Assembly (NCBI GenBank): GCA_003164815.1
Contig: PLUF01000043.1
Location: 1-64,000, forward strand
Direction: 5' to 3'
Length of the DNA stretch: 64,000 bases
Origin: Candidatus Gagatemarchaeum stordalenia
Lineage (GTDB): Archaea > Thermoproteota > Nitrososphaeria > Nitrososphaerales > Gagatemarchaeaceae
The notes below the pieces were generated by a model. It was not told where the DNA came from. It ran no database searches and was given only the letters and a program-made list of their open reading frames with translations. Position numbers and translations under genes: made by a program. This document shows, piece by piece, positions 1-6,869 of the stretch; within the stretch, counting starts at the first letter, position 1; each line of letters begins with the position of its first letter.

Positions 1-1223
1 GACAATTATGCCGTTATCAATAACTCTCTGGTGCTGGGCGTTCTGGATTAGCGTCATGAATTTGTCCGTGCCCTCGACTCTGATTCCCGCTCTGTCCGCT
101 GGTGTGTCTCCGTTCAAGCCTTGGTGCGGCCTAACGAAGTTGTGATAGATTTGCATCCCTCCCAAGATTGGCGTGTCCGTGACCTTGAGACCGCGCATCG
201 TCTTTTCCCTGTCCCGAATCTCCCCGTTCATGCGTTCCATCTTGTTGTTGTGGATGCCACCCGCGAACGCGATTTCTCTGATGTGGGTCGCGTGGGGATA
301 GTTGAGACCCGCTGCCATCATGTAGGACGGGAGAGCGTCGGTTATGATTGTCTCCGGTGCCTTGCCCGCGACATTCTTCGCCTTCATGAAGAGGCGGTCA
401 GCGTTCGCACCTTGCTTGACGTTCGAGACCTCTTGGGCAATCCAGTAGCGGGTCTCGTCGTCCATCACCGCGAAGAGATACTTCATGTCTCCTTTGACCT
501 TGAGATATAGCTCGTCGGCCCTCCATGTGTCCGAGACGTTCGGCTCCGTCGTGGAGATGTATTCCTGCATCAGCCCGACATACTTCCGAATCCACTTGAA
601 GATGGCAACGTGGGAGACCTTCACGCCTTGGAGCGCGAGAGCCTTTTGGACGTTGCGAAGGCTCGCCCCCCCGAAGTAGACTTGCATCGCCATAGTGATT
701 GCCTGAGGGCTTGATCGCATCCGCTCAAAGCCGAGATTCTTGGTGAACCTTTTCCCGCACGCGAGGCACTCTAACGCTGGATGTCTCCGCTCTTGTTGTG
801 GAGCAAGCCGTCGCGCTTGATTCTCTCCGAGCCACAGCATAGGCACGCCTGATAGGTGAGAGGCACGACGCGCCTCGCGTTCTCTATTCGTCGCCTAATC
901 AGTAACGAGAGTTCAACCGCGATGGCGTGCTTGCACTTCACGCCTCTGAAAGCGAAGTCAGGGCAAGAGCAGTTCCAACCCGCCTCCGTTGAAACGACCT
1001 CATACTCCCCGCTCCCGCTCTGAGACCTTACGCGGTATTCATTCTGGTCAATCCTCCGGACGTTGGATTCTACCTTGGCGATGGCCTGACCCTTCGCAAT
1101 ACGTGAATCAAAAATGGGAGAGGGGTTCATCCTTACCAACCCCTCATTCTTCGGCACTTCTGAATCCGGCTCACAGCTTTCCATTTCCCGCGTGACATGC
1201 CATAGCCATCTATAGCCACCCAT
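1..1223 (-). pseudogene. IS-type DDE transposase with N-terminal SWIM zinc finger, frameshifted, 3' end beyond window
   Basis: On the minus strand the N-terminal part carries a SWIM zinc finger (CSCPDF then VKCKHAIAVE) and the first half of a zinc ribbon (CLCC). It hits a TAG at 771-773. One base back (-1), the reading frame continues at once with the second ribbon half (LECLACGKRF) and an integrase-fold domain. Catalytic residues are D (514-516, in WRADELY), D (337-339, in TDALPSY) and E (235-237, in NKMERMNG), a spacing of about 59 and 34 residues that fits IS6/IS240-type enzymes. The frame stays open to base 1, so the C-terminus lies outside. The start at 1223 is a guess; ATGs at 1250 and 1184 are also possible, with a TATA box at 1258-1268. 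The shift splits the zinc ribbon, so the gene is either dead or uses programmed -1 frameshifting. No terminal inverted repeats were found. Confidence 0.8.
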
Positions 1224-1257
1224 ATGAACATATCTTCTATCGCCATCCATAGACGTA

Positions 1258-1268
1258 TGATTATATAC
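1258..1268. promoter_or_regulatory. TATA element shared by divergent transposase and RHH gene
   Basis: ATTATATAC-type element lying 26 bases before the ATG of the plus-strand RHH gene, and also correctly placed for minus-strand transcription of the transposase. It is nearly symmetric, so it could serve both directions. Confidence 0.4.
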
Positions 1269-1291
1269 GGGCTTGAATGTGGCTAAGCCGT

Positions 1292-1426
1292 ATGATGAAG
1301 AAATACACGGTCGCAATAACGGAGGAGCTTGAGAAGAGGCTTGAAGCGGAGCGTAAGAGACGCGCTCTTGACTCCATACCTGAAGTGATGCGGACGATTT
1401 GTAGCGAATATCTGTCAAAGTCTTAA
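1292..1426 (+). CDS. Small ribbon-helix-helix DNA-binding protein (44 aa)
   Basis: A 44-residue ORF starts MMKKYTVAITEELEKRLEAE and ends SEYLSKS. The beta strand (KYTVAIT), an amphipathic helix with EELEKRLEAERKRR, then a turn and second helix are the pattern of Arc/MetJ/CopG-type ribbon-helix-helix proteins, which bind operators as dimers. A TATA box sits 26 bases before the ATG, so the transcript is probably leaderless. The gene is divergent from the transposase. Its last four bases overlap the end of the convergent gene at 1423. It may repress the transposase or its own promoter; that role is inference. DNA binding is likely from the fold only. Confidence 0.6.
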   Translation: MMKKYTVAITEELEKRLEAERKRRALDSIPEVMRTICSEYLSKS

Positions 1427-2060
1427 CCTTCATAGTAGGCTACTTTGCTCATGTCAGCAAGATAGACGTGGTCCATCCCGATAATCTCTATTCCATCTTG
1501 CTCAACCTTCATGGGGAAGCTCCAATACTTCTCGCCTTTCTCCTTGCCGCCTTCCTTATCCCATGATAGAAGTATGTCAAGCTCAAACACATTTCCGTTG
1601 CTCAAGGTCTTGCTCTTCGCTTGGCCTTCAAAGGGAACCTCCCAGACTAGCTCCCCGTTGATGTCATGCTGTAGCGCGAGCCAAGTGAACGCGCTGTCCT
1701 TCTTTTTCAGTCTAGGCCAGACCTTACCCACCGCCTTGACCTCCGCGAACGGAGAACGACCTTGCCATCCGAGCGGCAGGTAGATCCCCGTAACCGATTT
1801 TGAGGGTTCGTCAGGTCTCCATATTCTTATCTCGACTTCGACCTGTTCTATGGGTGCGCCCTTGTTCTGAAAGGTCATGAAGAAAGCAAGAGGGCCTTTC
1901 CCATACTCTAGTGTAGTATAATGCTCGTTGTTTCCGGAGATTTTGATATTGGGCTTAATAAAAAACGGGAGTAGATGTCCTCTCCGAAAGAGAACATTAG
2001 AACGAGGGCTGTTGCTTCCAGTATCGTGAATATCAGTATCGCCTGCTCGGTAGTTACCAT
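1423..2060 (-). pseudogene. Membrane-anchored hypothetical protein, frameshifted at an A6/T6 run
   Basis: An ATG at 2060 opens a frame with one hydrophobic segment (MVTTEQAILIFTILEATALV then LMFSF) that runs into SRFLLSP and soon stops. At a run of six T (A6 on the plus strand, 1960-1965) the next frame takes over with IKPNIKISGNNEHYTTLEYG and continues open to 1423. The joined product would be about 210 residues: an N-terminal membrane anchor and an outside beta-rich domain with FMTFQNKGAP and EVEIRIW. I do not recognise the family. An uninterrupted frame starting at 1878 would give a 151-residue protein without the anchor. The homopolymer makes a sequencing error or a slippage mutation equally likely. 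Confidence 0.5.
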
Positions 2061-2208
2061 ACCCGACACTTCCAACCCGTTTCTTATGAAATTGTGCTGT
2101 TAACCGACTGGTGCCGATCCTTTCCGCACCAGCTAAGTTACCAGAACCCGCGAGGGTTCGGGCGGCAACTCCGGCGGCACCGGATGGGAAGTCGCGCCGA
2201 GGGAACTG

Positions 2209-2217
2209 CTTTTAAAG
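2209..2217 (+). promoter_or_regulatory. TATA box of the eL13 gene
   Basis: CTTTTAAAG lies about 26-34 bases before the ATG at 2243, the usual archaeal spacing for a near-leaderless transcript. Confidence 0.45.
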
Positions 2218-2242
2218 TCCGCGGGCCGGGCGTGACAAGAAC

Positions 2243-2677
2243 ATGAGCGAGAAGGCGGCCAAGAAGGCACCTGCCAAGAAGCAGAGCGTCAGGAAGGCTC
2301 CGGTAAGGAAGAAGCAAGCGGCAGCCAAGAAGGCGTCTGCGCGGCGGGCCGCGAAGGCGATCGCCGAGCAGGAACCTGCGCCGGCGCCGTTCGTCCTCGC
2401 TAGGCACGAGTACGAGATGATAGAGCGGGTCGCCCGGGGCTACTCGCGGGGAGAGCTCGAGTCGGCGGGAATGACGTTCATAGTCGCAAAGAAGGCCGGA
2501 GTGCCGCTGGACCCCAAGAGGAGGAGCGTCCTCGAGAGCAACGTCTCGATGCTGAAGGGCTGGTACGTGCCGGCGCCGAAGAAGGCCAAGGTCGCGGCTG
2601 AAGAGAAGGCCGAGAAGCCCGCGAAGAAGAAGGCGAAGAAGCCCAAGAAGGCCGTGAAGGCAAAGAAGTCCGCCTAG
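2243..2677 (+). CDS. rpl13e: Ribosomal protein eL13 (L13e)-like
   Basis: 144 residues. A globular core (about residues 55-108) has the L13e pattern: RVARGYSRGELESAG, a helix AKKAGVPLDPKRRS and ESNVSMLKGW, matching the family's GFT-EL-AG, GI-VD-RRR and N-E-N-LK landmarks. The core is flanked by Lys/Ala-rich tails of about 45 and 35 residues that resemble histone-like tails and would suit rRNA contact. L13e is part of the large subunit in eukaryotes and is found in some Thermoproteota and Thaumarchaeota but not in Euryarchaeota. The gene is convergent with the OGG1 gene, with a 7-base gap. The long basic tails are longer than usual. A DNA-binding role cannot be excluded. Confidence 0.75.
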   Translation: MSEKAAKKAPAKKQSVRKAPVRKKQAAAKKASARRAAKAIAEQEPAPAPFVLARHEYEMIERVARGYSRGELESAGMTFIVAKKAGVPLDPKRRSVLESNVSMLKGWYVPAPKKAKVAAEEKAEKPAKKKAKKPKKAVKAKKSA

Positions 2678-2684
2678 GCGCGGC

Positions 2685-3608
2685 TCAGTCCTTCATCCTT
2701 TCGTAGTGGAACAGGTACTGCTGGGCGTAGCCCGCGAACTCTCCGAAGTAGGCGCGGGCGCTCGCCGACAGGCGATCGTAGGTCGCCAGTGATAGGCTCG
2801 TCTTCCCGGATACCGCCGACGCGAGCCTCTCTTTTAGGTCGCCCTCGAAGAGGTGTGGGTAGTTTCCGTCGAGGACCCTAGCCACCCAGACGTCTATGGG
2901 GAAGGCCGAGTCCTTGTCGCAGGAGAAGAGGAGGACGCAGTCCGCGACCTTGGGCCCGATCCCCATCAGGGTCTTCCTCTCGGGGAGGTCCTCGATCAAG
3001 AGCTCCCTCGCCTTCGCGTAGTCGTGGAGGCGCAGCTCATCGAGGTTCACCCTGCCCAGGCTGACCGACTCCGCGATCGACTTTACGAACTTCGCCCGAT
3101 ACCCGAGTCCGCACGCGGCCAGGTCCGGGAGCTCGGCCTGCGCGACCCTGTCGGCGGTGGGGAAGAGGGAGTAGGCGTTGCCCTCGAAATCGACCGCGTC
3201 GCCGAGGCGGTTGCAGAGGTTCGAGACCATCCCCCTGATGCGCGGGATGTTGGAGTTCGTGGCGATGGCGAACGAGAGGAGGCACTCCCAGACGTCCTGC
3301 TTCAGGATTCGGAGCCCGTAGAACTTCTGGACGGCCTCGGTGATCTTCCCGTCCTTCATTATGGACGCGAGGATGCGCTCGAGGTCCGACCCGAGCCCGA
3401 GGTAGTCGTAGAGGGCGTGGCTGTCGAGCGCGTCCGAGCTCGAGACGCAGACGAGGGCGGCCCCCTCCTGCTTGAGCTTGACGACCCCGTGGCCCAGCAC
3501 CCCGACCCACCACTCCCCCCTCTCCTGCCAGCGGAAGGACTGGCCGGACTCCAGGGTGTACCGGAGGTTGAAGGGGACGCCTTCCGTGTTGATGGTGAAC
3601 TCGCCCAT
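2685..3608 (-). CDS. ogg: 8-oxoguanine DNA glycosylase / AP lyase (OGG1 family)
   Basis: 307 residues. Removes oxidised guanine from DNA and cleaves the AP site. An OGG-N domain (about 10-100, with ESGQSFRW) is followed by an HhH-GPD domain. In that domain GIGPKVADC places the Schiff-base lysine at K220 and FPIDVW the catalytic aspartate at D239, as in OGG1. Length and domain order match the OGG1 family rather than the shorter archaeal AGOG or OGG2 types. It starts ATG at 3608, close to the divergent LAGLIDADG gene. Together with superoxide dismutase nearby it suggests oxidative exposure. Confidence 0.88.
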   Translation of the reverse strand: MGEFTINTEGVPFNLRYTLESGQSFRWQERGEWWVGVLGHGVVKLKQEGAALVCVSSSDALDSHALYDYLGLGSDLERILASIMKDGKITEAVQKFYGLRILKQDVWECLLSFAIATNSNIPRIRGMVSNLCNRLGDAVDFEGNAYSLFPTADRVAQAELPDLAACGLGYRAKFVKSIAESVSLGRVNLDELRLHDYAKARELLIEDLPERKTLMGIGPKVADCVLLFSCDKDSAFPIDVWVARVLDGNYPHLFEGDLKERLASAVSGKTSLSLATYDRLSASARAYFGEFAGYAQQYLFHYERMKD

Positions 3609-3680
3609 TGGCCCTTTGTAGGTCGGGACTCGCTATAAGGAGTCCGACCGGCGGTTGGCGGATAAATAGAAAACGCGGGT

Positions 3681-4802
3681 TTGTCCCGGGAAACCTTGGG
3701 AGACGAGGACGGTCACGAGCCGGAGCCGGCCGGGGTGGAGTACACGTCGGAGGAGAGGGAGGTGCTGTCGTTCCTTGCCGCGTCGAAGAGGGTCGACCTG
3801 AGGTGGCTGAGCGAGGAAGAGAAGGAGAAGATCAGGAGGGTGCTCGACGGGCTGCACAACGGGAAGAAGGTATCACTGCTGCAGATCTCGAAAGAGGTGG
3901 GGAGGTCGTACTTCGCCATCTGGGGGCTGTGCCGCTCTCTTGAGATCCCCACTAGGACCGTGGCCGAGGCCCAGAGCAACTCCGCCGAGGCGCGGTCGAA
4001 GCACAGGCGGAGGCCGTTCGACGGGACAGAGGAGGACCGCGCGTACACGACCGGGTTCAAGAACGGCGACCTGACGGCCTGGCAGGTGAGCGGGACGGCG
4101 GTGATGGTGACGTCGACTACGACTCATCCTGCCTTTGCCAGCTTGTTCTCCGATCTGTTCGATAGATACGGGAAGGTCTACCAGTATCCAATGTTGGATG
4201 GTGAACGTGGTTACAAGTGGAGGGTCGCGGTTCGACTTGATAACTCGTTCCGGTTTTTGCTCTCGGAGTCAGAGGAAGCATTGTCGCGTTACGCAGCTTC
4301 CAGATCGCTTTTTGCGAGGTGGCTTGCTGGTCTATTCGACGCTGACGGCCACATCAACGTTGGAAGGTACGATGGCTTCGCAAGGGTCAGACTGGACATA
4401 GGGAGTATCAACGAACGTCTACTAGCCTCGCTGAAGAAAGCTCTAGAGACCCTCGGTTACTTCCCATCAGGTCTTCACCGCCCTTATGAAGCCGGCTTCA
4501 CCACGCCACAAGGAATCACATACCGGCACGACATGTGGCGTCTGGATGTTCAACGCACCGAGGACGCGATTGGGCTGCTCAAAGAATTGCCTAACAGACA
4601 CTGGGAGAAGGTGCAGAAGAAGCGAGTGGCGATCTCGATGACCAAGGACAACTGGGACACCACCGAAGCCGCACTCCTGAGCTTGAAGCGCGAAATACGG
4701 GCAGGAGTTGCGGAGTTCAGAGAAAGGGCACGCATCGAATACGAAATTAAGAAACAAAAGAAGACGAGCCGGCCATCAAAGGGCGGCTCGCCCCAAGCTT
4801 GA
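3681..4802 (+). CDS. LAGLIDADG homing-endonuclease-like protein, free-standing
   Basis: 373 residues from a TTG codon, with a TATA-like GATAAATAG at 3661. Residues about 20-100 are charged and contain a helix-turn-helix-like stretch (LLQISKEVGRSYFAIWGLCR). Two LAGLIDADG-type helices follow: a weak one (YTTGFKNGDLTAW) and a clear one (RWLAGLFDADGHIN, with the metal-binding aspartates). The protein is not inside another gene and no intein splice motifs are visible. Such stand-alone proteins are common in Thaumarchaeota and may be DNA-binding regulators or endonucleases. Base composition drops sharply after about 4120: the first third is GC3-rich like the neighbours, the rest is not, which suggests mosaic origin. 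Confidence 0.75.
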   Translation: MSRETLGDEDGHEPEPAGVEYTSEEREVLSFLAASKRVDLRWLSEEEKEKIRRVLDGLHNGKKVSLLQISKEVGRSYFAIWGLCRSLEIPTRTVAEAQSNSAEARSKHRRRPFDGTEEDRAYTTGFKNGDLTAWQVSGTAVMVTSTTTHPAFASLFSDLFDRYGKVYQYPMLDGERGYKWRVAVRLDNSFRFLLSESEEALSRYAASRSLFARWLAGLFDADGHINVGRYDGFARVRLDIGSINERLLASLKKALETLGYFPSGLHRPYEAGFTTPQGITYRHDMWRLDVQRTEDAIGLLKELPNRHWEKVQKKRVAISMTKDNWDTTEAALLSLKREIRAGVAEFRERARIEYEIKKQKKTSRPSKGGSPQA

Positions 4803-4823
4803 ACGATTGAGTTTTGGTGATTC

Positions 4824-5435
4824 CTACTTGATTGCTTTTTCGAGGCGCTTCCCAACGTCTTCCCAATTGACGACGTTCCACCAGGCCTCCACGTACTTTG
4901 CGCGGTCGTTCAAATACTGCAAATAATATGCGTGCTCCCAAACGTCGATGCTCAGAAGTATCGGCAGCTCTGGCAGGTGCATGAAGTTCTGCTTCTCGAC
5001 CTGGGTCAGGACCAGCGAGTCGATCTCGTGGTCGTAGAGCAGCAGCGCCCATCCCGAGCCCTCGACCGCCTTGGCCGCGTCGCTGAACTGGGCCTTGAAC
5101 TTGTCGACGGACCCGAAGTCCGCCGTGATCTTGTCGGCGAGCTTGCCGGTCGGCGCGCCGCCTCCCCCCTTCCCTGCGGCCGCCATGTTCGTCCAGAAGA
5201 TGGAGTGGAGTTTGTGACCGCCGACGTTGAAGGACAGGTCCCTGAGGGTCCCCTTGATGTCTATCTGGAGGGTGCCAGCCCGGGCCTTCTCGAGCTTGTC
5301 GAGCGCCGCGTTCGCACCGGTCACGTAGGCGTTGTGGTGCTTGTCGTGGTGCAGCGTCATGATCTGTTGCGATATGTACGGCTCCAGCGCGTTGTACGCG
5401 TATGGTAGAGGTGGTAGCGTGTATGTCTTAGGCAT
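4824..5435 (-). CDS. sod: Superoxide dismutase, Fe/Mn type
   Basis: 203 residues, full length. Converts superoxide to hydrogen peroxide and oxygen. N-terminal helical hairpin with LHHDKHH and C-terminal domain with DVWEHAYY. Metal ligands by family alignment are H29, H77 (HSIFW), D164 and H168. No signal peptide, so cytoplasmic. A glycine-rich insertion (AAAGKGGGG, about 85-93) lies after the second ligand, where Fe/Mn enzymes usually have GGG. Metal choice cannot be set from sequence. A TATA box lies 26 bases upstream. Confidence 0.93.
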   Translation of the reverse strand: MPKTYTLPPLPYAYNALEPYISQQIMTLHHDKHHNAYVTGANAALDKLEKARAGTLQIDIKGTLRDLSFNVGGHKLHSIFWTNMAAAGKGGGGAPTGKLADKITADFGSVDKFKAQFSDAAKAVEGSGWALLLYDHEIDSLVLTQVEKQNFMHLPELPILLSIDVWEHAYYLQYLNDRAKYVEAWWNVVNWEDVGKRLEKAIK

Positions 5436-5460
5436 GATTACGGTAGAGGGCGGAGAGTCG

Positions 5461-5467
5461 TTAAAAC
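5461..5467 (-). promoter_or_regulatory. TATA box of superoxide dismutase gene
   Basis: On the minus strand GTTTTAA lies 26 bases before the ATG at 5435, predicting a transcript that begins at or near the start codon. Confidence 0.45.
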
Positions 5468-5534
5468 CTTTGCCTCGATTGTTAGGGCATACTGCTACCG
5501 TGACAGGGGCGTGAAGGGTTGGAGAGGGGCCGGG

Positions 5535-6200
5535 TCAGACCGTCAGGGAGGGCTTCTCCTTCTTTGCCCTATTCCAGTCGTCCAGGAACTTCTTCAACCC
5601 GGCGTCGGTGAGCGGGTGCATCATCATCTTCTCCATGACGTCCGGGGGCATCGTGGCTATCCCGGCGCCCAGCTTCGCGGCTTCGAGGACGTGCTGCGGC
5701 CCCCTGATGCTCGCGACCAGGATCTCCGCCTTCAGGCCGTAGTTCCGCTTGATCACCACGAGGTCCTCTATGACCTCCATCCCCCTCTGGCCGATGTCGT
5801 CGAGTCTCCCGATGAACGGGCTGATGTAAGAGGCGCCGGCCTTGGCCGCGAGCAGGCCCTGGTTGGCCGAGAAGACGAGCGTCACGTTGACGGGGATACC
5901 CATCGAGCTGACGGTCCTCGTGGCCCTGAGGCCCTCGGGAATCATCGGTATCTTGACGACGACGTTGGGTGCTATCTTCGCCAGGTGCTTGGCCTCCGAG
6001 ACCATCCCGTCGTGGTCTGTGGAGACGACCTCGGCGCTGACCGGGCCGTTGACCTCCTTGCAGATCGAAGCGATTATCTCCTCGAAGACGCCCTGCTCCT
6101 TGGCCACGAGCGAAGGGTTGGTGGTCACGCCGTCCACGAGGCCCATCTGGTTGTACTTCCTTATCGAAGCCAGGTTGGCGGTGTCGAGGTAGAACTTCAT
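5535..6200 (-). CDS. tal: Transaldolase, fructose-6-phosphate aldolase-size
   Basis: 221 residues. Carries MKFYLDTANL, GVTTNPSLVAKE and the Schiff-base lysine K83 in VVKIPMIPEG. Also present are VTLVFSANQGLLAAKAGA and SPFIGRLDDI. This is the small (about 220 aa) transaldolase/fructose-6-phosphate aldolase family. In archaea lacking the oxidative pentose phosphate branch it would transfer dihydroxyacetone units and so work with the transketolase and epimerase encoded at 9.5-12 kb. Whether it acts as transaldolase or F6P aldolase cannot be decided here. Monocistronic and divergent from the nitroreductase gene. Confidence 0.88.
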   Translation of the reverse strand: MKFYLDTANLASIRKYNQMGLVDGVTTNPSLVAKEQGVFEEIIASICKEVNGPVSAEVVSTDHDGMVSEAKHLAKIAPNVVVKIPMIPEGLRATRTVSSMGIPVNVTLVFSANQGLLAAKAGASYISPFIGRLDDIGQRGMEVIEDLVVIKRNYGLKAEILVASIRGPQHVLEAAKLGAGIATMPPDVMEKMMMHPLTDAGLKKFLDDWNRAKKEKPSLTV

Positions 6201-6223
6201 CGTTCTAAATAGGCCCCAATTTT

Positions 6224-6233
6224 CTATTTAAGT
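6224..6233. promoter_or_regulatory. TATA box of transaldolase gene
   Basis: ACTTAAATAG on the minus strand, 24 bases before the transaldolase ATG at 6200. The divergent nitroreductase gene has its own CTTATCT element near 6255-6262, about 28 bases before its ATG. Confidence 0.5.
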
Positions 6234-6289
6234 TCTAGGTCGCGCCTCCGGTCCAGCTTATCTACCGTCGTGGGCCGCTCCCGCGCGGG

Positions 6290-6859
6290 ATGAACGAGGT
6301 CATCGATGCCATCGGGGCCCGGAGGACGGTCAAGAAGATGGACGCGGGCCGCGCGCCCCCGCGGGCCGATATCGAGGCGATGATAGAGGCGGCGACCTGG
6401 GCGCCCAGCCACCACATGACCGAACCCTGGAGGTTCGTCGTCCTGGAGAAGGACGCAAGGAGGAGGCTCGGTGTGGTCCTCGCCGCCGCGATGGCCGGCG
6501 ATGGGGCAGGCCCGGTCCCGAACGAACGGCTCGAGAAGGAGCGCGACAAGCCGCTCTCCTCGCCGGTAGTGATCGCGCTGATAGGCTCGCCGGGGAAGGG
6601 GGAGAACGTCGTCCCCCAGGAGGAGACGGTGGCGGCGGGCGCGGCCCTGCAGAACATGCTATTGGCGGCCCACTCGCTTGGGCTGGCGACCTCGGTGAGG
6701 ACCGGTTCGCACTCCTATTCGGCGGGGGTGAAGAGCTTCTTCGGGATGTCCGAGTCGGAGACTCTGATCGGCATGGTCTACGTCGGGTACGCATCCGGGG
6801 CGGTCCCTCCAGGCAGGAGGACCCCTTTCCGCGAAAAGGTCACCTGGCTCACGGACTGA
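6290..6859 (+). CDS. Nitroreductase-family flavoprotein
   Basis: 189 residues. FMN-dependent NAD(P)H oxidoreductase of the nitroreductase fold. Seen: an N-terminal ARRTVKKM, where the family has RRS-R-F and the arginines bind FMN phosphate, then AATWAPSHHMTEPWRFVV (FMN-binding helix and strand). AAGAALQNMLLAAHSLGLAT and MVYVGYAS follow, matching the family's C-terminal half. Closest in layout to the short YdjA/NfnB-like members. Substrate unknown. It is convergent with the MMPL gene, with 10 bases between the stops. Confidence 0.85.
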   Translation: MNEVIDAIGARRTVKKMDAGRAPPRADIEAMIEAATWAPSHHMTEPWRFVVLEKDARRRLGVVLAAAMAGDGAGPVPNERLEKERDKPLSSPVVIALIGSPGKGENVVPQEETVAAGAALQNMLLAAHSLGLATSVRTGSHSYSAGVKSFFGMSESETLIGMVYVGYASGAVPPGRRTPFREKVTWLTD

Positions 6860-6869
6860 GGGAGACGGT

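Noticed and set aside
121-679. Plus-strand ORFs opposite the transposase
   Set aside because: They are the antisense reading of the DDE domain, whose motifs are clear on the minus strand.
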